This document shows, in pieces, positions 34,518-43,843 of a stretch of 64,000 bases of DNA (positions are counted from its first letter, which is position 1; each line of letters opens with the position of its first letter). The position numbers were made by a program, and so were the translations under genes. The notes under the pieces are model-generated. The model was not told the origin of the DNA and ran no database searches. It saw only the letters and a list, made by a program, of their open reading frames with translations. The stretch covers positions 11,896 through 75,895 of the forward strand of contig NZ_QXJF01000005.1 of assembly GCF_003670275.1 (NCBI RefSeq), given 5' to 3'. The DNA comes from Helicobacter labetoulli. GTDB lineage: Bacteria; Campylobacterota; Campylobacteria; Campylobacterales; Helicobacteraceae.

Positions 34518-35792
34518 ATGGAAAACAAGCAAGATTGTATGGTAAATTTTTCTCTACATTTTAGTCATACGCATTCCCAAAGCGAGTGTGATGGCGTGTT
34601 TAATGGAATCTTGCAGGAGAGAGAGAGTAAGAAAAGCGGCTATTATGATTTGCCTTTTAAGTCTTGTGCCTTGCAGGAGGCAAGGGCGTATATCAAAGAA
34701 AATGAGCAGTTTTTAGATTCTTTATCTTATCTTGTGATTATTGGCATTGGTGGGAGTTCTTTGGGATTGAAGGCGATTGATGGAATGCTAGAGCATTTGC
34801 CTTGTAGAAATGCTTTAAAGCTCGTATTTTTGGAACATACTGACCCTTTGCATATTGTGAAAGCCTTGCAGGGTGTGGCGTTGCATAATGCCCTGTTTAT
34901 TGTGATTTCAAAATCAGGCACGACCATTGAGACTTCTTCATTGTTAAAATATGTGCTTGAGCGATACAAAGTGCTTGAATCTGCGGAGAGCAAAAGGCAT
35001 TTGCTTGCCATTACTGATAAGGATTCACCGCTTGAAGCTTGGGCAAAAAGTGTGAAGGTAAAGTATTTTGAGATTATGCCAAATGTTGGTGGGAGATTTT
35101 CTATTTTAAGTGCGGTGGGGCTTGTGCCTTTGGCAATTTTGGGCTTTGACATAGAGGCTTTATTGCAAGGGGCAGCTAAGATGACGCAAGGTTTTTTTGA
35201 GCGAAAAGAGGAACATATCTTATACAAAGCTCTCACTTATGCTAAACAAAGGGAACATATTCCTATGAATGTGTTATTTTCTTACTCTAGCCTTTTTAGG
35301 CAGTTCAATGCGTGGTATGTGCAGCTATGGGGGGAAAGTCTAGGCAAGATTAATGTTAATGGGGAAAAGGTTGGACTTACACCTATTGCTTTGATTGGCA
35401 GTATTGATCAGCACTCTTTTTTGCAGCTTATCGTGCAAGGTGTGCGTGATAAGAGTGTAACTTTTCTAAGTCTTAATCCTGCTCATAGTCTCAAGCCAAG
35501 TATCCCAGATATAAGGATTCCATATTTAGAATCTACAGATTTTGTGAATAATCAAAGCTTTGCTACCCTGCTGCATAATCAACGCCTAGCCACAATGCAA
35601 ACTATTGAAAACGAGGGTATTACAACTGATTGCATTGAAGTGATGGGCTTGTGTGAAGAGAGCGTGGGGATTCTTATCGCGTATTTTGAGCTTTTGACCT
35701 CGTGCGTGGGCAATATCTTTGAGATAGATACTTACAATCAGCCCGGTGTGGAGTTTGGCAAGGTAAGATTAAAAAAACTCTTTGAATCTTAG
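34518..35792 (+). CDS. pgi: Glucose-6-phosphate isomerase
   Basis: 424 residues, the short epsilonproteobacterial form (E. coli Pgi has 549). IGIGGSSLGLKAID binds the phosphate, followed by ISKSGTTIETSSLLKY and NVGGRFSILSAVGLVPLA; GSIDQHSFLQLIVQG carries the active-site glutamine/histidine region. It interconverts glucose-6-P and fructose-6-P, feeding glycolysis reversal and, through glucose-1-P, nucleotide sugars such as those made at 1-6150. ATG 34518; the ribosome site AAGGTAAG is rather far, so a start slightly downstream cannot be excluded. Confidence 0.95.
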   Translation: MENKQDCMVNFSLHFSHTHSQSECDGVFNGILQERESKKSGYYDLPFKSCALQEARAYIKENEQFLDSLSYLVIIGIGGSSLGLKAIDGMLEHLPCRNALKLVFLEHTDPLHIVKALQGVALHNALFIVISKSGTTIETSSLLKYVLERYKVLESAESKRHLLAITDKDSPLEAWAKSVKVKYFEIMPNVGGRFSILSAVGLVPLAILGFDIEALLQGAAKMTQGFFERKEEHILYKALTYAKQREHIPMNVLFSYSSLFRQFNAWYVQLWGESLGKINVNGEKVGLTPIALIGSIDQHSFLQLIVQGVRDKSVTFLSLNPAHSLKPSIPDIRIPYLESTDFVNNQSFATLLHNQRLATMQTIENEGITTDCIEVMGLCEESVGILIAYFELLTSCVGNIFEIDTYNQPGVEFGKVRLKKLFES

Positions 35793-35871
35793 ATTCTTAT
35801 CATATTGTTTGAGAGAGATAAGGGCTTTACATATTGTTATATAAAATCTATGCGAAGCTTGAGAGAATATT

Positions 35872-36834
35872 CTAATACTCTATTCCCACGGCTTTAAGTT
35901 TATCACGCAGATAACGCATTTGGATATTTTTATCAAAACACCATTTTGGTGCAAGGAGCGTGTCATCGTGTGCTCCTGCACTAATCCTTTGCACTACCAC
36001 ATCTGCTGGAATCCTTTGTAAAGATTCTACAATAAGGTCACTAAAGCATTCCATCGTGATTGGCTCATATTTGCCCTCTTTGTAAAGTTTGGCAAGGCGT
36101 GTGCCATTAACGACATATAGTGGGTGAATCTTAATGCCATTAATCCCCCATTCTAGCACGCAATCAAGCGAGTGAAGCATCATCTCTGGGCTTTCTTCAG
36201 GCAGCCCATAGATTAAATGCGCACAGACTTTTACACCCTTTGCCCTTGTTTTTTCAAACATCTCCTTTGCTCCAGCAATGCTATGAGCGCGATTTGTAAG
36301 TTCCAAAGTCTTATCATACACACTTTGAATCCCATACTCTAGCCAAATTTCTTTACCATTTTTGACATACTCTCCTAAAAGCTCCAATAGCCTATCTTCA
36401 ACGCAGTCTATGCGTGTGCCTATGCTTAGCCCCACGACATTGGGAAAGCTCAATGCTTTATCATACAAGGCTTTAAGTGTATCAAATGGTGCATAGGTGT
36501 TTGTGTAGGATTGAAAATACACCATATACTTACCCACGCCAAACTTCCTTTGATGAAACTCCGAATGCCAATAGAATTGTTCTTCAAGCTGATGAAGTTG
36601 CTTTTCAAGTAATGGATTTGTGGTGAGGGAAAAATTCATCTTTACTTGCGAGATTTTATCAAGTTTAATAAGGCTAGGTGAAAAGCTCTCATTATCACAA
36701 TATATGCACCCACCTTTTGCTAAAGAGCCATCAATATTTGGGCAGGTAAAACCCTGTAAAGAAATGGGGATTTTTCTTACCCTTCCGCCAAATCGTTTTT
36801 TAAAGTAACGCCCCACACTTAGCACGACACGCAC
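35872..36834 (-). CDS. Radical SAM protein, YhcC/TIGR01212 type
   Basis: 320 residues. An N-terminal CX11CX2C cluster (C31, C43, C46 in CPNIDGSLAKGGCIYC) marks the family; its spacing differs from the common CX3CX2C. Further matches are YFQSYTNTYAP, GLSIGTRIDC and AHLIYGLPEES. It binds a 4Fe-4S cluster and SAM; the reaction of this subfamily is not established. The start is uncertain: GTG 36834 overlaps purF by 16 bases, and GTG codons at 36825 and 36816 are alternatives. Directly downstream of purF, so co-transcribed. Confidence 0.88.
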   Translation of the reverse strand: MRVVLSVGRYFKKRFGGRVRKIPISLQGFTCPNIDGSLAKGGCIYCDNESFSPSLIKLDKISQVKMNFSLTTNPLLEKQLHQLEEQFYWHSEFHQRKFGVGKYMVYFQSYTNTYAPFDTLKALYDKALSFPNVVGLSIGTRIDCVEDRLLELLGEYVKNGKEIWLEYGIQSVYDKTLELTNRAHSIAGAKEMFEKTRAKGVKVCAHLIYGLPEESPEMMLHSLDCVLEWGINGIKIHPLYVVNGTRLAKLYKEGKYEPITMECFSDLIVESLQRIPADVVVQRISAGAHDDTLLAPKWCFDKNIQMRYLRDKLKAVGIEY

Positions 36835-38231
36835 GGATTTGCCTTCGTGAAGTCATCAATATACATCTCATCAAAACACGCCTTACACATTGGTTTGTTT
36901 TCATTACCCAAACTTCGCATAAGCCCTTCGATTGATAAAAATCCTAGGGAATCTGCCCCAATATATTTCCGCACCTTTCCAATACTTTTATTTGCGCAAA
37001 TAAGTTCCTCTTTATGTGGTGTATCCACACCATAAAAGCAAGGTGAGATAGTCGGTGGAGAGCTGATAAGTAAGTGAATCTTCCTTGCCCCTGCTTGACG
37101 CAAAATCTTTATAATCTGCTTACTTGTTGTCCCTCGCACCACAGAATCATCAATAACAATAATATCTTTATTAGCAATGAGTTCGGCAATGGGATTAAGC
37201 TTTAGTCGCACTTTAAGCTCCCTTTGCTGCTGTGTTGGCTCAATAAATGTCCGCCCAACATAGTGATTGCGGATAAGCCCAAGCTCAAAGTCAATCCCAC
37301 TTTGCTTACTATACCCAATCGCAGCTGCTACGCCAGAATCAGGCACAGGAATTACCATATCGGCTTCAATCTTATGCTCTTTGGCAAGTTCAATACCCAT
37401 TTGCTTTCTCGCCTTATATACATTATGTCCAAAAACATTACTATCAGGTCGTGCAAAATATACGTGTTCAAACACGCAAGGGTGTTCATTTGGCTCAAAT
37501 ACTTGAATGCTTTTTGGTTGATTATCACTTAAAGAATAGGCTCCATCAAAAATGAGCATTTCTCCCGCTTTGACTTCTCTTACAAACTCCGCCCCTACCA
37601 AGTCAAATGCACAACTCTCACTTGCGACAATATAGCCCGTGCTACCATCTTGATTTTGAATCTTGCCTAGACTTAAGGGACGCAAACCATAGCGGTCGCG
37701 GATAGCAAACATTTTTGTGCGTGAAAGGAATATAAAGCAATACGCCCCATCAACCTGTCCTAAAGCATCTATGATTCTATCCGTGAGGCTTTGCTTTTTA
37801 CTCCGTGCGATGAGATGGATAAGATTCTCCGTATCAAGGTGGCTTTGGAATATTGCTCCCTCATTAATGAGCATTTGTCGCACCTGCTTGGCATTTGTGA
37901 GATTTCCATTATGTGCTATTGCCATTTCACCTAAATCATAGCGAGCAAAAATAGGCTGTGTGTCATTCATAGAATCTTCCCCAGCTGTTGAGTAGCGATT
38001 ATGCCCTATGCTTGAGCGACCTTGAAGTTTGTTTAAGCGTTTTTCTGTGAAAATTTTTGTAACAAGCCCTGTATTTTTTATTGTGGTGATTTTGCTACCA
38101 TTACTCGCTGAAATGCCGCTCGCTTCTTGTCCGCGGTGCTGCATAGCAAAAAGTGAATAATAGCTCAAAATACTTGCATTCTCTACATTATATACGCCTA
38201 CAACCGCACATTCCTCATTCCAATGTTTCAT
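36819..38231 (-). CDS. purF: Amidophosphoribosyltransferase
   Basis: 470 residues; the first committed step of purine synthesis. The short propeptide MKHWNEE before nucleophile Cys8 matches the Bacillus-type enzyme that is cleaved to expose cysteine. MQHRGQEASGIS follows. The C-terminal half has the PRPP loop VIDDSVVRGTTSKQI, and CKACF (C449, C452) supplies ligands of the structural 4Fe-4S cluster of this class. TACAAT about 40 bases upstream is a possible -10 box. Overlaps the radical SAM gene by 16 bases. Confidence 0.97.
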   Translation of the reverse strand: MKHWNEECAVVGVYNVENASILSYYSLFAMQHRGQEASGISASNGSKITTIKNTGLVTKIFTEKRLNKLQGRSSIGHNRYSTAGEDSMNDTQPIFARYDLGEMAIAHNGNLTNAKQVRQMLINEGAIFQSHLDTENLIHLIARSKKQSLTDRIIDALGQVDGAYCFIFLSRTKMFAIRDRYGLRPLSLGKIQNQDGSTGYIVASESCAFDLVGAEFVREVKAGEMLIFDGAYSLSDNQPKSIQVFEPNEHPCVFEHVYFARPDSNVFGHNVYKARKQMGIELAKEHKIEADMVIPVPDSGVAAAIGYSKQSGIDFELGLIRNHYVGRTFIEPTQQQRELKVRLKLNPIAELIANKDIIVIDDSVVRGTTSKQIIKILRQAGARKIHLLISSPPTISPCFYGVDTPHKEELICANKSIGKVRKYIGADSLGFLSIEGLMRSLGNENKPMCKACFDEMYIDDFTKANPCVSC

Positions 38232-38295
38232 TTGTGTGATAGTCCTTGTGTTCTTTTAGAAATCGCTATTGTATAGCAACAAAACTAATAATTTT

Positions 38296-39063
38296 TTATA
38301 ATTTTAGAGCATCTTGAATACTATATAAGCCATTTTTTTGCTTCACAATCCATTCTGCCATATCAATCGCACCTTTGGCAAATGTAAGGCGTGAAGTAGC
38401 ATTGTGTGTGAGTTCCAAATATTCCCCATCAAGATAGAATCCTATCGTATGTCGCCCGGCTACATCTCCACCGCGTAGGCTCATCACAGCAATTTCATCT
38501 TTTTTTCGCTCTCCTATCATTCCACAACGCCCACTGACTTGGACATTTTCAAGGCTAAGATTCCTAGCTTTAGCACAGCTTTCAGCCAAACTTAAAGCAG
38601 TGCCAGAGGGTGCGTCTTTTTTATGTCTGTGGTGAATCTCACAAATTTCTATATCGCTTTCTTTGAGTGTGCCACTTACAAGAGCGGCGATTTTACTTAG
38701 CATTGCCACACCTCTACTCATATTTGTCGCATACAAAATCGACATACGCTCCGCAGCATTTTCAAGCAAATGTTTTGTGTCATTATCAAGCCCTGTTGTG
38801 CCAATAACAAGCGGAGTAGGGGATTGCAAAGCTACTTCTAGCAAGGCTTTGGTAGCGTGAGCTGAGCTAAAGTCAATAATAACATCACTAGATTCTAAAA
38901 AAACTTTAAAATCTTTTGTAACCATCGTGCTAGAAGGAAGCGAGTATTGCAGCTCATTTCGCACATATACACTTGAGAGATTAAGCCTATCGTGGTTTAG
39001 AATCTCTTCAATAAGCAGCCGCCCCACACGCCCTGTCGCACCAAAAATTCCTACTTTTAGCAT
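38296..39063 (-). CDS. dapB: 4-hydroxy-tetrahydrodipicolinate reductase
   Basis: 255 residues from ATG 39063 (MLKVGIFGATGRVG), with AAAGGAGAAACTA upstream. Lysine/diaminopimelate pathway. NAD(P) motif GATGRVG (8-14), GTTGLD, ATNMSRGVA and the active-site signature EIHHRHKKDAPSGTA are intact. Monocistronic by spacing, with TATACT at 39093-39098 as probable -10 box. Confidence 0.97.
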   Translation of the reverse strand: MLKVGIFGATGRVGRLLIEEILNHDRLNLSSVYVRNELQYSLPSSTMVTKDFKVFLESSDVIIDFSSAHATKALLEVALQSPTPLVIGTTGLDNDTKHLLENAAERMSILYATNMSRGVAMLSKIAALVSGTLKESDIEICEIHHRHKKDAPSGTALSLAESCAKARNLSLENVQVSGRCGMIGERKKDEIAVMSLRGGDVAGRHTIGFYLDGEYLELTHNATSRLTFAKGAIDMAEWIVKQKNGLYSIQDALKL

Positions 39064-39092
39064 TAGTTTCTCCTTTAATGGTTTAAGAGCGT

Positions 39093-39098
39093 AGTATA
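39093..39098 (-). promoter_or_regulatory. Predicted -10 box of dapB
   Basis: TATACT in the context TGTGCTATACT on the minus strand, 30 bases before the ATG. Confidence 0.5.
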
Positions 39099-39227
39099 GC
39101 ACACGCAGATAATGTAAAGGATACTTAAGCAAGATATTTTTGCTTGTTTGTTTGAGAATCTACCTTGCGTTTTTTTTGAGTATCATTTTTGGCTTTTGAC
39201 TTTCAAAATTTAAAAAAAGGAGTAACA

Positions 39228-39302
39228 ATGAAAAATGTCATTGATTTTTGTAAGGGTAGATTCGTGCTTACGCACGAATGCAGGTTGCTTTGGCAGCTTT
39301 GA
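39228..39302 (+). CDS. Candidate leader peptide or small protein, 24 aa
   Basis: ATG 39228 is preceded by an excellent AAGGAG site at 6-base spacing. The peptide (MKNVIDF... ending LLWQL) has three cysteine/histidine positions and two basic clusters. Its coding sequence contains a perfect 7-bp hairpin (39261-39278), and its last codons overlap one arm of a second long hairpin. No gene lies downstream on this strand, because trxB points the other way, so it may be part of a free-standing regulatory RNA. Confidence 0.4.
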   Translation: MKNVIDFCKGRFVLTHECRLLWQL

Positions 39303-39376
39303 TACTTTTGAGAAAGGTTAGCAGACTTAAAGTCCGTGCCTTTCATAAGAAAAGCAACCCTGCCAAATGGTTGCCT
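39261..39376 (+). ncRNA. Candidate structured RNA with competing hairpins
   Basis: TTCGTGC/GCACGAA (39261-39278); then an outer stem GCAGGTTGCTTT (39280-39291) with AAAGCAACCCTGC (39351-39363, one bulged C), enclosing GAAAGG/CCTTTC and GACT/AGTC. GCAACC (39354-39359) can instead pair with GGTTGC (39369-39374). The two pairings exclude each other, as in attenuators. No known RNA family was recognised, and expression is unproven. Confidence 0.4.
39347..39374 (-). terminator. Probable trxB terminator
   Basis: On the minus strand, GCAACC and GGTTGC form a 6-bp stem 14 bases past the trxB stop, followed by TTTTCTT. Confidence 0.6.
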
Positions 39377-39387
39377 TAAACTAAATT

Positions 39388-40323
39388 TTACTTATGCTCC
39401 AAATATGCAATCGCACTTAACGCTGCAGTAGCACCATCTCCGGCAGCACACACGACTTGCTTACTTGCTTGGGTTCTTACATCTCCAGCGGCAAATAGCC
39501 CCTCTACACTTGTTTTCATTGATAAATCAACTTTTACACTTCCCCACTCATCGCACTCGCACAGCATTGAGCCATCATCTTGTTTTAAAGTCGCAGTATT
39601 CACATCATAGCCCACAAAGATAAAAAGCCCATACACAGAGATGACTTCAGTTTCATTAGAATCTGTATGCCTGATACGCACGCCACTCACACCCGAGCTA
39701 TCGCCTAGAATCTCCTCAATCACTGCAGGTGTGATGAAGTGAATTTTCTCATTATTCTTAGCGTGAGTAATGGTGCTAGGGGCAGCACGAAACTCGTTGC
39801 GTCTATGGATAAGATGCACTTTTGAGCAGATTCTACTCAAATAAATAGCTTCTTCAAGGGCAGTATCGCCTCCACCTAGCACGACTACTTCTTGGTCTTT
39901 GTAAAAAAATCCATCGCAAGTTGCACAAGTGCTAATGCCTTTGCCCCAATATTCATTTTCCCCTTTGAGATTAGCTCTCTTTGGGCTTCCACCAGCAGCA
40001 AAGATAACAGCCTTAGCTTGCTCTACACTGCCATCAGCAAGATGAATGCCAAAGATTCCATTGTCTTTTGTGATTTTTTTGACCTCGCTCATTTTGTGTT
40101 TTAAGCCAAAGCGGAAACATTGCTCTTGCCAAGGCTCCATAAAGTCCATACCGCTAACTACTTCTTTAACACCCGGATAATTTTCTATCTCACTGCTTCC
40201 TGTGATTTGTCCGCCGGGCATTCCTTTTTCAAATAATACAACATTTTTTAATCCACCTCGTGTGGCATATAGCCCAGCACTTAGCCCAGCAGGACCACCA
40301 CCGATAATTGCTACATCAATCAT
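39388..40323 (-). CDS. trxB: Thioredoxin reductase
   Basis: 311 residues; FAD/NADPH enzyme that reduces thioredoxin. FAD motif [13 protein letters not shown] (8-20), redox-active CATC (C133, C136), NADPH motif [10 protein letters not shown] and the C-terminal [11 protein letters not shown] are intact. A good AAAAGGAGTAAAAA site precedes the ATG. It is probably monocistronic with the hairpin terminator just downstream. A paralogous ferredoxin/flavodoxin reductase is less likely, because the CxxC is present. Confidence 0.96.
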   Translation of the reverse strand: MIDVAIIGGGPAGLSAGLYATRGGLKNVVLFEKGMPGGQITGSSEIENYPGVKEVVSGMDFMEPWQEQCFRFGLKHKMSEVKKITKDNGIFGIHLADGSVEQAKAVIFAAGGSPKRANLKGENEYWGKGISTCATCDGFFYKDQEVVVLGGGDTALEEAIYLSRICSKVHLIHRRNEFRAAPSTITHAKNNEKIHFITPAVIEEILGDSSGVSGVRIRHTDSNETEVISVYGLFIFVGYDVNTATLKQDDGSMLCECDEWGSVKVDLSMKTSVEGLFAAGDVRTQASKQVVCAAGDGATAALSAIAYLEHK

Positions 40324-40417
40324 TTTTTACTCCTTTTTTGATAAAAATTCTCCATTATTAAAACTCAATAAAAGAATCTAAGAGTAAATATGCTCACAAT
40401 TTCGTATTTTTATGGGC

Positions 40418-41104
40418 TTAATGTAGATTTATGAAGTTTTTTATAAGCTGCAAACCGACATTATGGCTTTTTTCAGGGTGAGGCTGAATCCCAAAAAGAT
40501 TATCTTTATTGACAATGGCACCAAATGGGTAGCCATACTCGCACTGGGCAAGGATAAATTTTTCCTGCGTTAGGATATGAAAGCTATGCACGAAGTATAA
40601 AAAACTGCCATTGTTAATGCCCTGCAATAATGGTGAAGATTCTCCAAATTGTGTAAAAGAGCAACTATTCCAGCCGATATGAGGGACTTTTAGCGGAGCG
40701 ATATTACCAAATCCCACAACTTCCCCCTCAATTAGCCCAAGCCCCTTATGCTCTCCAAACTCAAAGCTTTTTTCAAAAAGTAGCTGCATTCCTAGACAGA
40801 TTCCAAGCATATATTTGCCACTTTGAGCAAACTCTCTAATCGCATCAAGCAAATGGGCGTTTTTAAGATGTTCCATAGCGTTACCAAATGCCCCAACACC
40901 GGGTAATAAAAGCTTATCATACTTTTTAAGATTTTCAGGTCTAGATTCTATATGGAGGCAAAACGGACGCAGTGAGTGAGATTCTAGCTGTGAAGATTTT
41001 AAATGCAAAGATTGCAGTGGGTGTGGATTTGCACAGAATCTAAAGGCGTTTTGCACACTGCCTAGATTACCTACACCATAATCAATAATGCCTATTTTAT
41101 CCAT
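40418..41104 (-). CDS. hisH: Imidazole glycerol phosphate synthase glutaminase subunit (HisH-like)
   Basis: 228 residues (E. coli HisH has 196). Class I glutamine amidotransferase: GIIDYGVGNLGSVQNA (5-20), LLLPGVGAFGNAMEHL (65-80), nucleophile Cys103 in GICLGMQLLF, and H209/E211 in QPHPEKS. About 30 extra residues (roughly 25-58, low-complexity with many S, L and H) separate the first two motifs. No hisF or other his gene lies nearby, so it may serve histidine synthesis from a scattered pathway or an amidotransfer in glycan synthesis. Its ATG overlaps the preceding small gene by 8 bases. Confidence 0.85.
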   Translation of the reverse strand: MDKIGIIDYGVGNLGSVQNAFRFCANPHPLQSLHLKSSQLESHSLRPFCLHIESRPENLKKYDKLLLPGVGAFGNAMEHLKNAHLLDAIREFAQSGKYMLGICLGMQLLFEKSFEFGEHKGLGLIEGEVVGFGNIAPLKVPHIGWNSCSFTQFGESSPLLQGINNGSFLYFVHSFHILTQEKFILAQCEYGYPFGAIVNKDNLFGIQPHPEKSHNVGLQLIKNFINLH

Positions 41105-41333
41105 CTGCTAGTCCTAAAAGCCATTCTTTGTTTTCTGTGATAATGGCATTGTGCTTTTGTAAAAGACTATCGCGGATAGATTCTAAATCACTGCATTCAA
41201 GTGAGTTCATCACATCTAGGGAAAGCGTGGTTTGGGATTGAGACGGGATAAGATTAAGGATAGATTCAATATCTTTAATCAAGGCTTCTTTGGTGGTGAT
41301 TTCGCCATTTTTTGTGATGTAGGGGGTAGTCAT
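41097..41333 (-). CDS. Small hypothetical protein, 78 aa
   Basis: Soluble, acidic and probably helical; no domain recognised. It begins MTTPYITKNGEITTKEALIKDIESIL and has a leucine-spaced second half (SLDVMNSLECSDLESIRDSLL). It overlaps hisH at its 3' end and is overlapped 4 bases by the exonuclease stop at its 5' end, so the three genes form a translationally coupled unit. The overlap pattern is the best evidence that it is real. Confidence 0.75.
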   Translation of the reverse strand: MTTPYITKNGEITTKEALIKDIESILNLIPSQSQTTLSLDVMNSLECSDLESIRDSLLQKHNAIITENKEWLLGLADG

Positions 41334-42238
41334 TCTATGCCTTTGTGTGTGGTGGCTTGAGATATGTGCTTTTTCAGTGTTTGGGTAAAAATAGCAGAGT
41401 AGGGCTTATCTTGTGGGAGCTTCTCGCTTAGGATTTGTAAAAGATGATAATAATCTTCTAGCAAAAGCTCACCCTTAAGCAATTCATACTTAAGATAGAG
41501 CCAATAAGTATTGAGTGTGTCGCTGTGGCAATAGTGATTGATAGTCTCAAGAGCGGATAGCTTTGCCTCTTTGGTATTCTCTCCACCAAGGTAAGTTTCA
41601 TACACTTCGCTCCCACTCATATCGTATTTGCCAACGAGATTTAACATTTTGCAAAGATTATGAAGATTCAAAGAGCGTGTCGCACCAAACTGCCCAAGGC
41701 TATCAAATAAATCAGTGTGAAACTGCTCGCTATATCTTTGGCGATAGTTTTCCCATTTTGTTTTATTTAGGGCTTGATTATTTTGCTCAAATAACGCCCA
41801 CGCATTGAGATTATACCGCATAGAACGCAAGGCAAGGGTAGGAATATCAAAACCGCGTCCGTTAAAGCTTACAAGCTTTGGGTTATTTTTATTAAAATAA
41901 AGCCAAAACTCTTGAAGCAAAGTTTTTTCTAGCTCATCAAGAAAATCGCTTGATAAAAAATCATTTGATAAATGCTCAAGCTTAGAATCTTCGTGTAAAG
42001 ATTCTAAAAAATTTTTCCCAAAATGCCCCACTTTTTTGAACGCTCCAAATTCATCACATATCACGCTGCTAATGCTGATAACGCGGTGAAAACAAAGTGG
42101 TAAAAACTCACTACCGCTTTTTTCTTTCTGCATATCCTGAGCGATTTTAGCAATCTCTAGTGGCGAACCGCTTAGCTCAAACACATCTGCTAAAAGGTGA
42201 AAATCGGGGATTGTTTCAATATCAAAGACACATATCAT
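41330..42238 (-). CDS. Predicted 3'-5' exonuclease (PolB-exonuclease-like)
   Basis: 302 residues with DnaQ-like fold. Motif I is FDIETIPD (D6, E8 as metal ligands); motif II lies in FNGRGFDIPTLALR; motif III is YCHSDTLNTYWLYLK. This order matches the family of free-standing exonucleases related to the proofreading domain of DNA polymerase B. Substrate and role (repair or RNA processing) are not known. Divergent from purH, with 78 bases between the starts. Confidence 0.85.
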   Translation of the reverse strand: MICVFDIETIPDFHLLADVFELSGSPLEIAKIAQDMQKEKSGSEFLPLCFHRVISISSVICDEFGAFKKVGHFGKNFLESLHEDSKLEHLSNDFLSSDFLDELEKTLLQEFWLYFNKNNPKLVSFNGRGFDIPTLALRSMRYNLNAWALFEQNNQALNKTKWENYRQRYSEQFHTDLFDSLGQFGATRSLNLHNLCKMLNLVGKYDMSGSEVYETYLGGENTKEAKLSALETINHYCHSDTLNTYWLYLKYELLKGELLLEDYYHLLQILSEKLPQDKPYSAIFTQTLKKHISQATTHKGIE

Positions 42239-42280
42239 TCAAACCACCTTGTTATTTAATTGCCTTATAAAAAATATGGC

Positions 42281-42286
42281 TACAAT
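42281..42286 (+). promoter_or_regulatory. Predicted -10 box of purH
   Basis: TACAAT, 30 bases before the purH ATG, in the short divergent spacer. Confidence 0.45.
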
Positions 42287-42316
42287 ACTACACAAAATTT
42301 ACAAATAAGGACAATT

Positions 42317-43843
42317 ATGTATGCATTACTAAGTGTGAGTGATAAAGAGGGTATTGTAGAATTTGGAAGAGATTTAGTAGCATTAGGCTATGAGATTCTA
42401 AGCACAGGCGGGACTTTGAAGCTTTTGCAAGATTCTCACATTAAAGCCATTGATGTGGGTGAATACACACAGAGTGAAGAGTTATTTGATGGGCGGGTAA
42501 AGACCTTACACCCTAAGATTCACGGCGGCATACTCTATCGGCGAGATTATGAAGCTGATGTGAGAGTGGCGGAACAAAAGGGCATAGTGAGCATAGATAT
42601 TGTTTGTGTGAATCTTTATCCATTTAAGCAAACTATACAAAGGACGCAAGATTTTGGAGAGATTATTGAAAATATTGATATTGGCGGTCCGGCTATGGTG
42701 CGATCTGCTGCAAAAAATCACGCAAGTGTGCTGGTGGTAACTGATAAGGCGGATTATACAATGATTATAGAAGCGTTGAAAAATAATCAAAATACGCTTG
42801 AATTGCGACAAAAGATGATGATTAAAGCTTATGAGCATACGGCAAGTTATGATAGCACGATTGCAAATTATATGAATGAGCGATTTAATGGTGGGTTTGG
42901 GGAGAAGCGATTTATCGTAGGGCAAAAAGTCTTTCAAACGCGTTATGGGGAGAATCCACACCAAAGCGGTGCATTGTATGAGTTTGAATCCTTTTGGCAG
43001 AAGCATTTTGTGCAAAAAAAGGGTGAAGCGAGTTTTAATAATCTCACGGATATGAATGCCGCAGTGAGAATAGCAAGTGCATTTGGGGAAGATTCTAAAG
43101 CGGTATGTATTGTCAAGCACGGAAATCCTTGTGGTTTTGCATTAAAAGATACACTTCTACATTCTTATAAGGCGGCTTTAAAATGCGATAGTGTCAGTGC
43201 GTATGGTGGCGTGGCGGCTATAAATGGCGAAGTGGGGCTTGAACTTGCTAAAGAGATAAATAAGATGTTTATAGAAGTGCTTGTGGCAAAGGGTATCACA
43301 CAAGAGGCGTTAGATGTGTTTGAAAGCAAAAAGCGAATGAAAATTTTTATCCAAAATGCTCCTTTGCCAAAAGATGATTATGATTTTAAACATATCCAAG
43401 GCGGATTTGTGTTTCAAAATAGCGATTGTGTGAAAAAAGAAGAGATTGTGCATTCTAGCCTAAAAACGCAAAAAGCCCTAGATTTTGCCCAGAGCAAAGA
43501 TTTAGAGATAGCCTACATTATTGCCGCACTCACAAAGTCAAATTGTGTCGTGTATGTCAAAGATTCCGCACTTGTAGCCATTGGTATGGGCATGACAAGC
43601 CGTGTTGATGCAGCAAGGGCGGCATTTGCTAAGGCAAAGGATATGGGGCTAGATTTGCAGGGTTGTGTGTGTGCGAGTGAAGCGTTTTTCCCATTCCGCG
43701 ATAGCGTGGATATGGCACATAAAATGGGAGTGAGTGCGATTATCCAGCCGGGCGGGTCAATCCGTGATGATGAAGTGATAGAGGCATGTGATGAATATGG
43801 CATAGCTATGCTTTTTACACATACAAGGCATTTTTTGCATTAA
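42317..43843 (+). CDS. purH: Bifunctional AICAR formyltransferase/IMP cyclohydrolase
   Basis: 508 residues from ATG 42317 ([16 protein letters not shown]), with AAGGA 6 bases upstream; earlier in-frame starts lie in the promoter. It performs the last two steps of IMP synthesis. The N-terminal cyclohydrolase domain has STGGTLKLL and [13 protein letters not shown]; the C-terminal formyltransferase domain has [19 protein letters not shown]-type [10 protein letters not shown] and AEAFFPF-type [12 protein letters not shown]. It converges on the ATPase gene, sharing the four bases TTAA at the stop codons. Confidence 0.97.
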   Translation: MYALLSVSDKEGIVEFGRDLVALGYEILSTGGTLKLLQDSHIKAIDVGEYTQSEELFDGRVKTLHPKIHGGILYRRDYEADVRVAEQKGIVSIDIVCVNLYPFKQTIQRTQDFGEIIENIDIGGPAMVRSAAKNHASVLVVTDKADYTMIIEALKNNQNTLELRQKMMIKAYEHTASYDSTIANYMNERFNGGFGEKRFIVGQKVFQTRYGENPHQSGALYEFESFWQKHFVQKKGEASFNNLTDMNAAVRIASAFGEDSKAVCIVKHGNPCGFALKDTLLHSYKAALKCDSVSAYGGVAAINGEVGLELAKEINKMFIEVLVAKGITQEALDVFESKKRMKIFIQNAPLPKDDYDFKHIQGGFVFQNSDCVKKEEIVHSSLKTQKALDFAQSKDLEIAYIIAALTKSNCVVYVKDSALVAIGMGMTSRVDAARAAFAKAKDMGLDLQGCVCASEAFFPFRDSVDMAHKMGVSAIIQPGGSIRDDEVIEACDEYGIAMLFTHTRHFLH

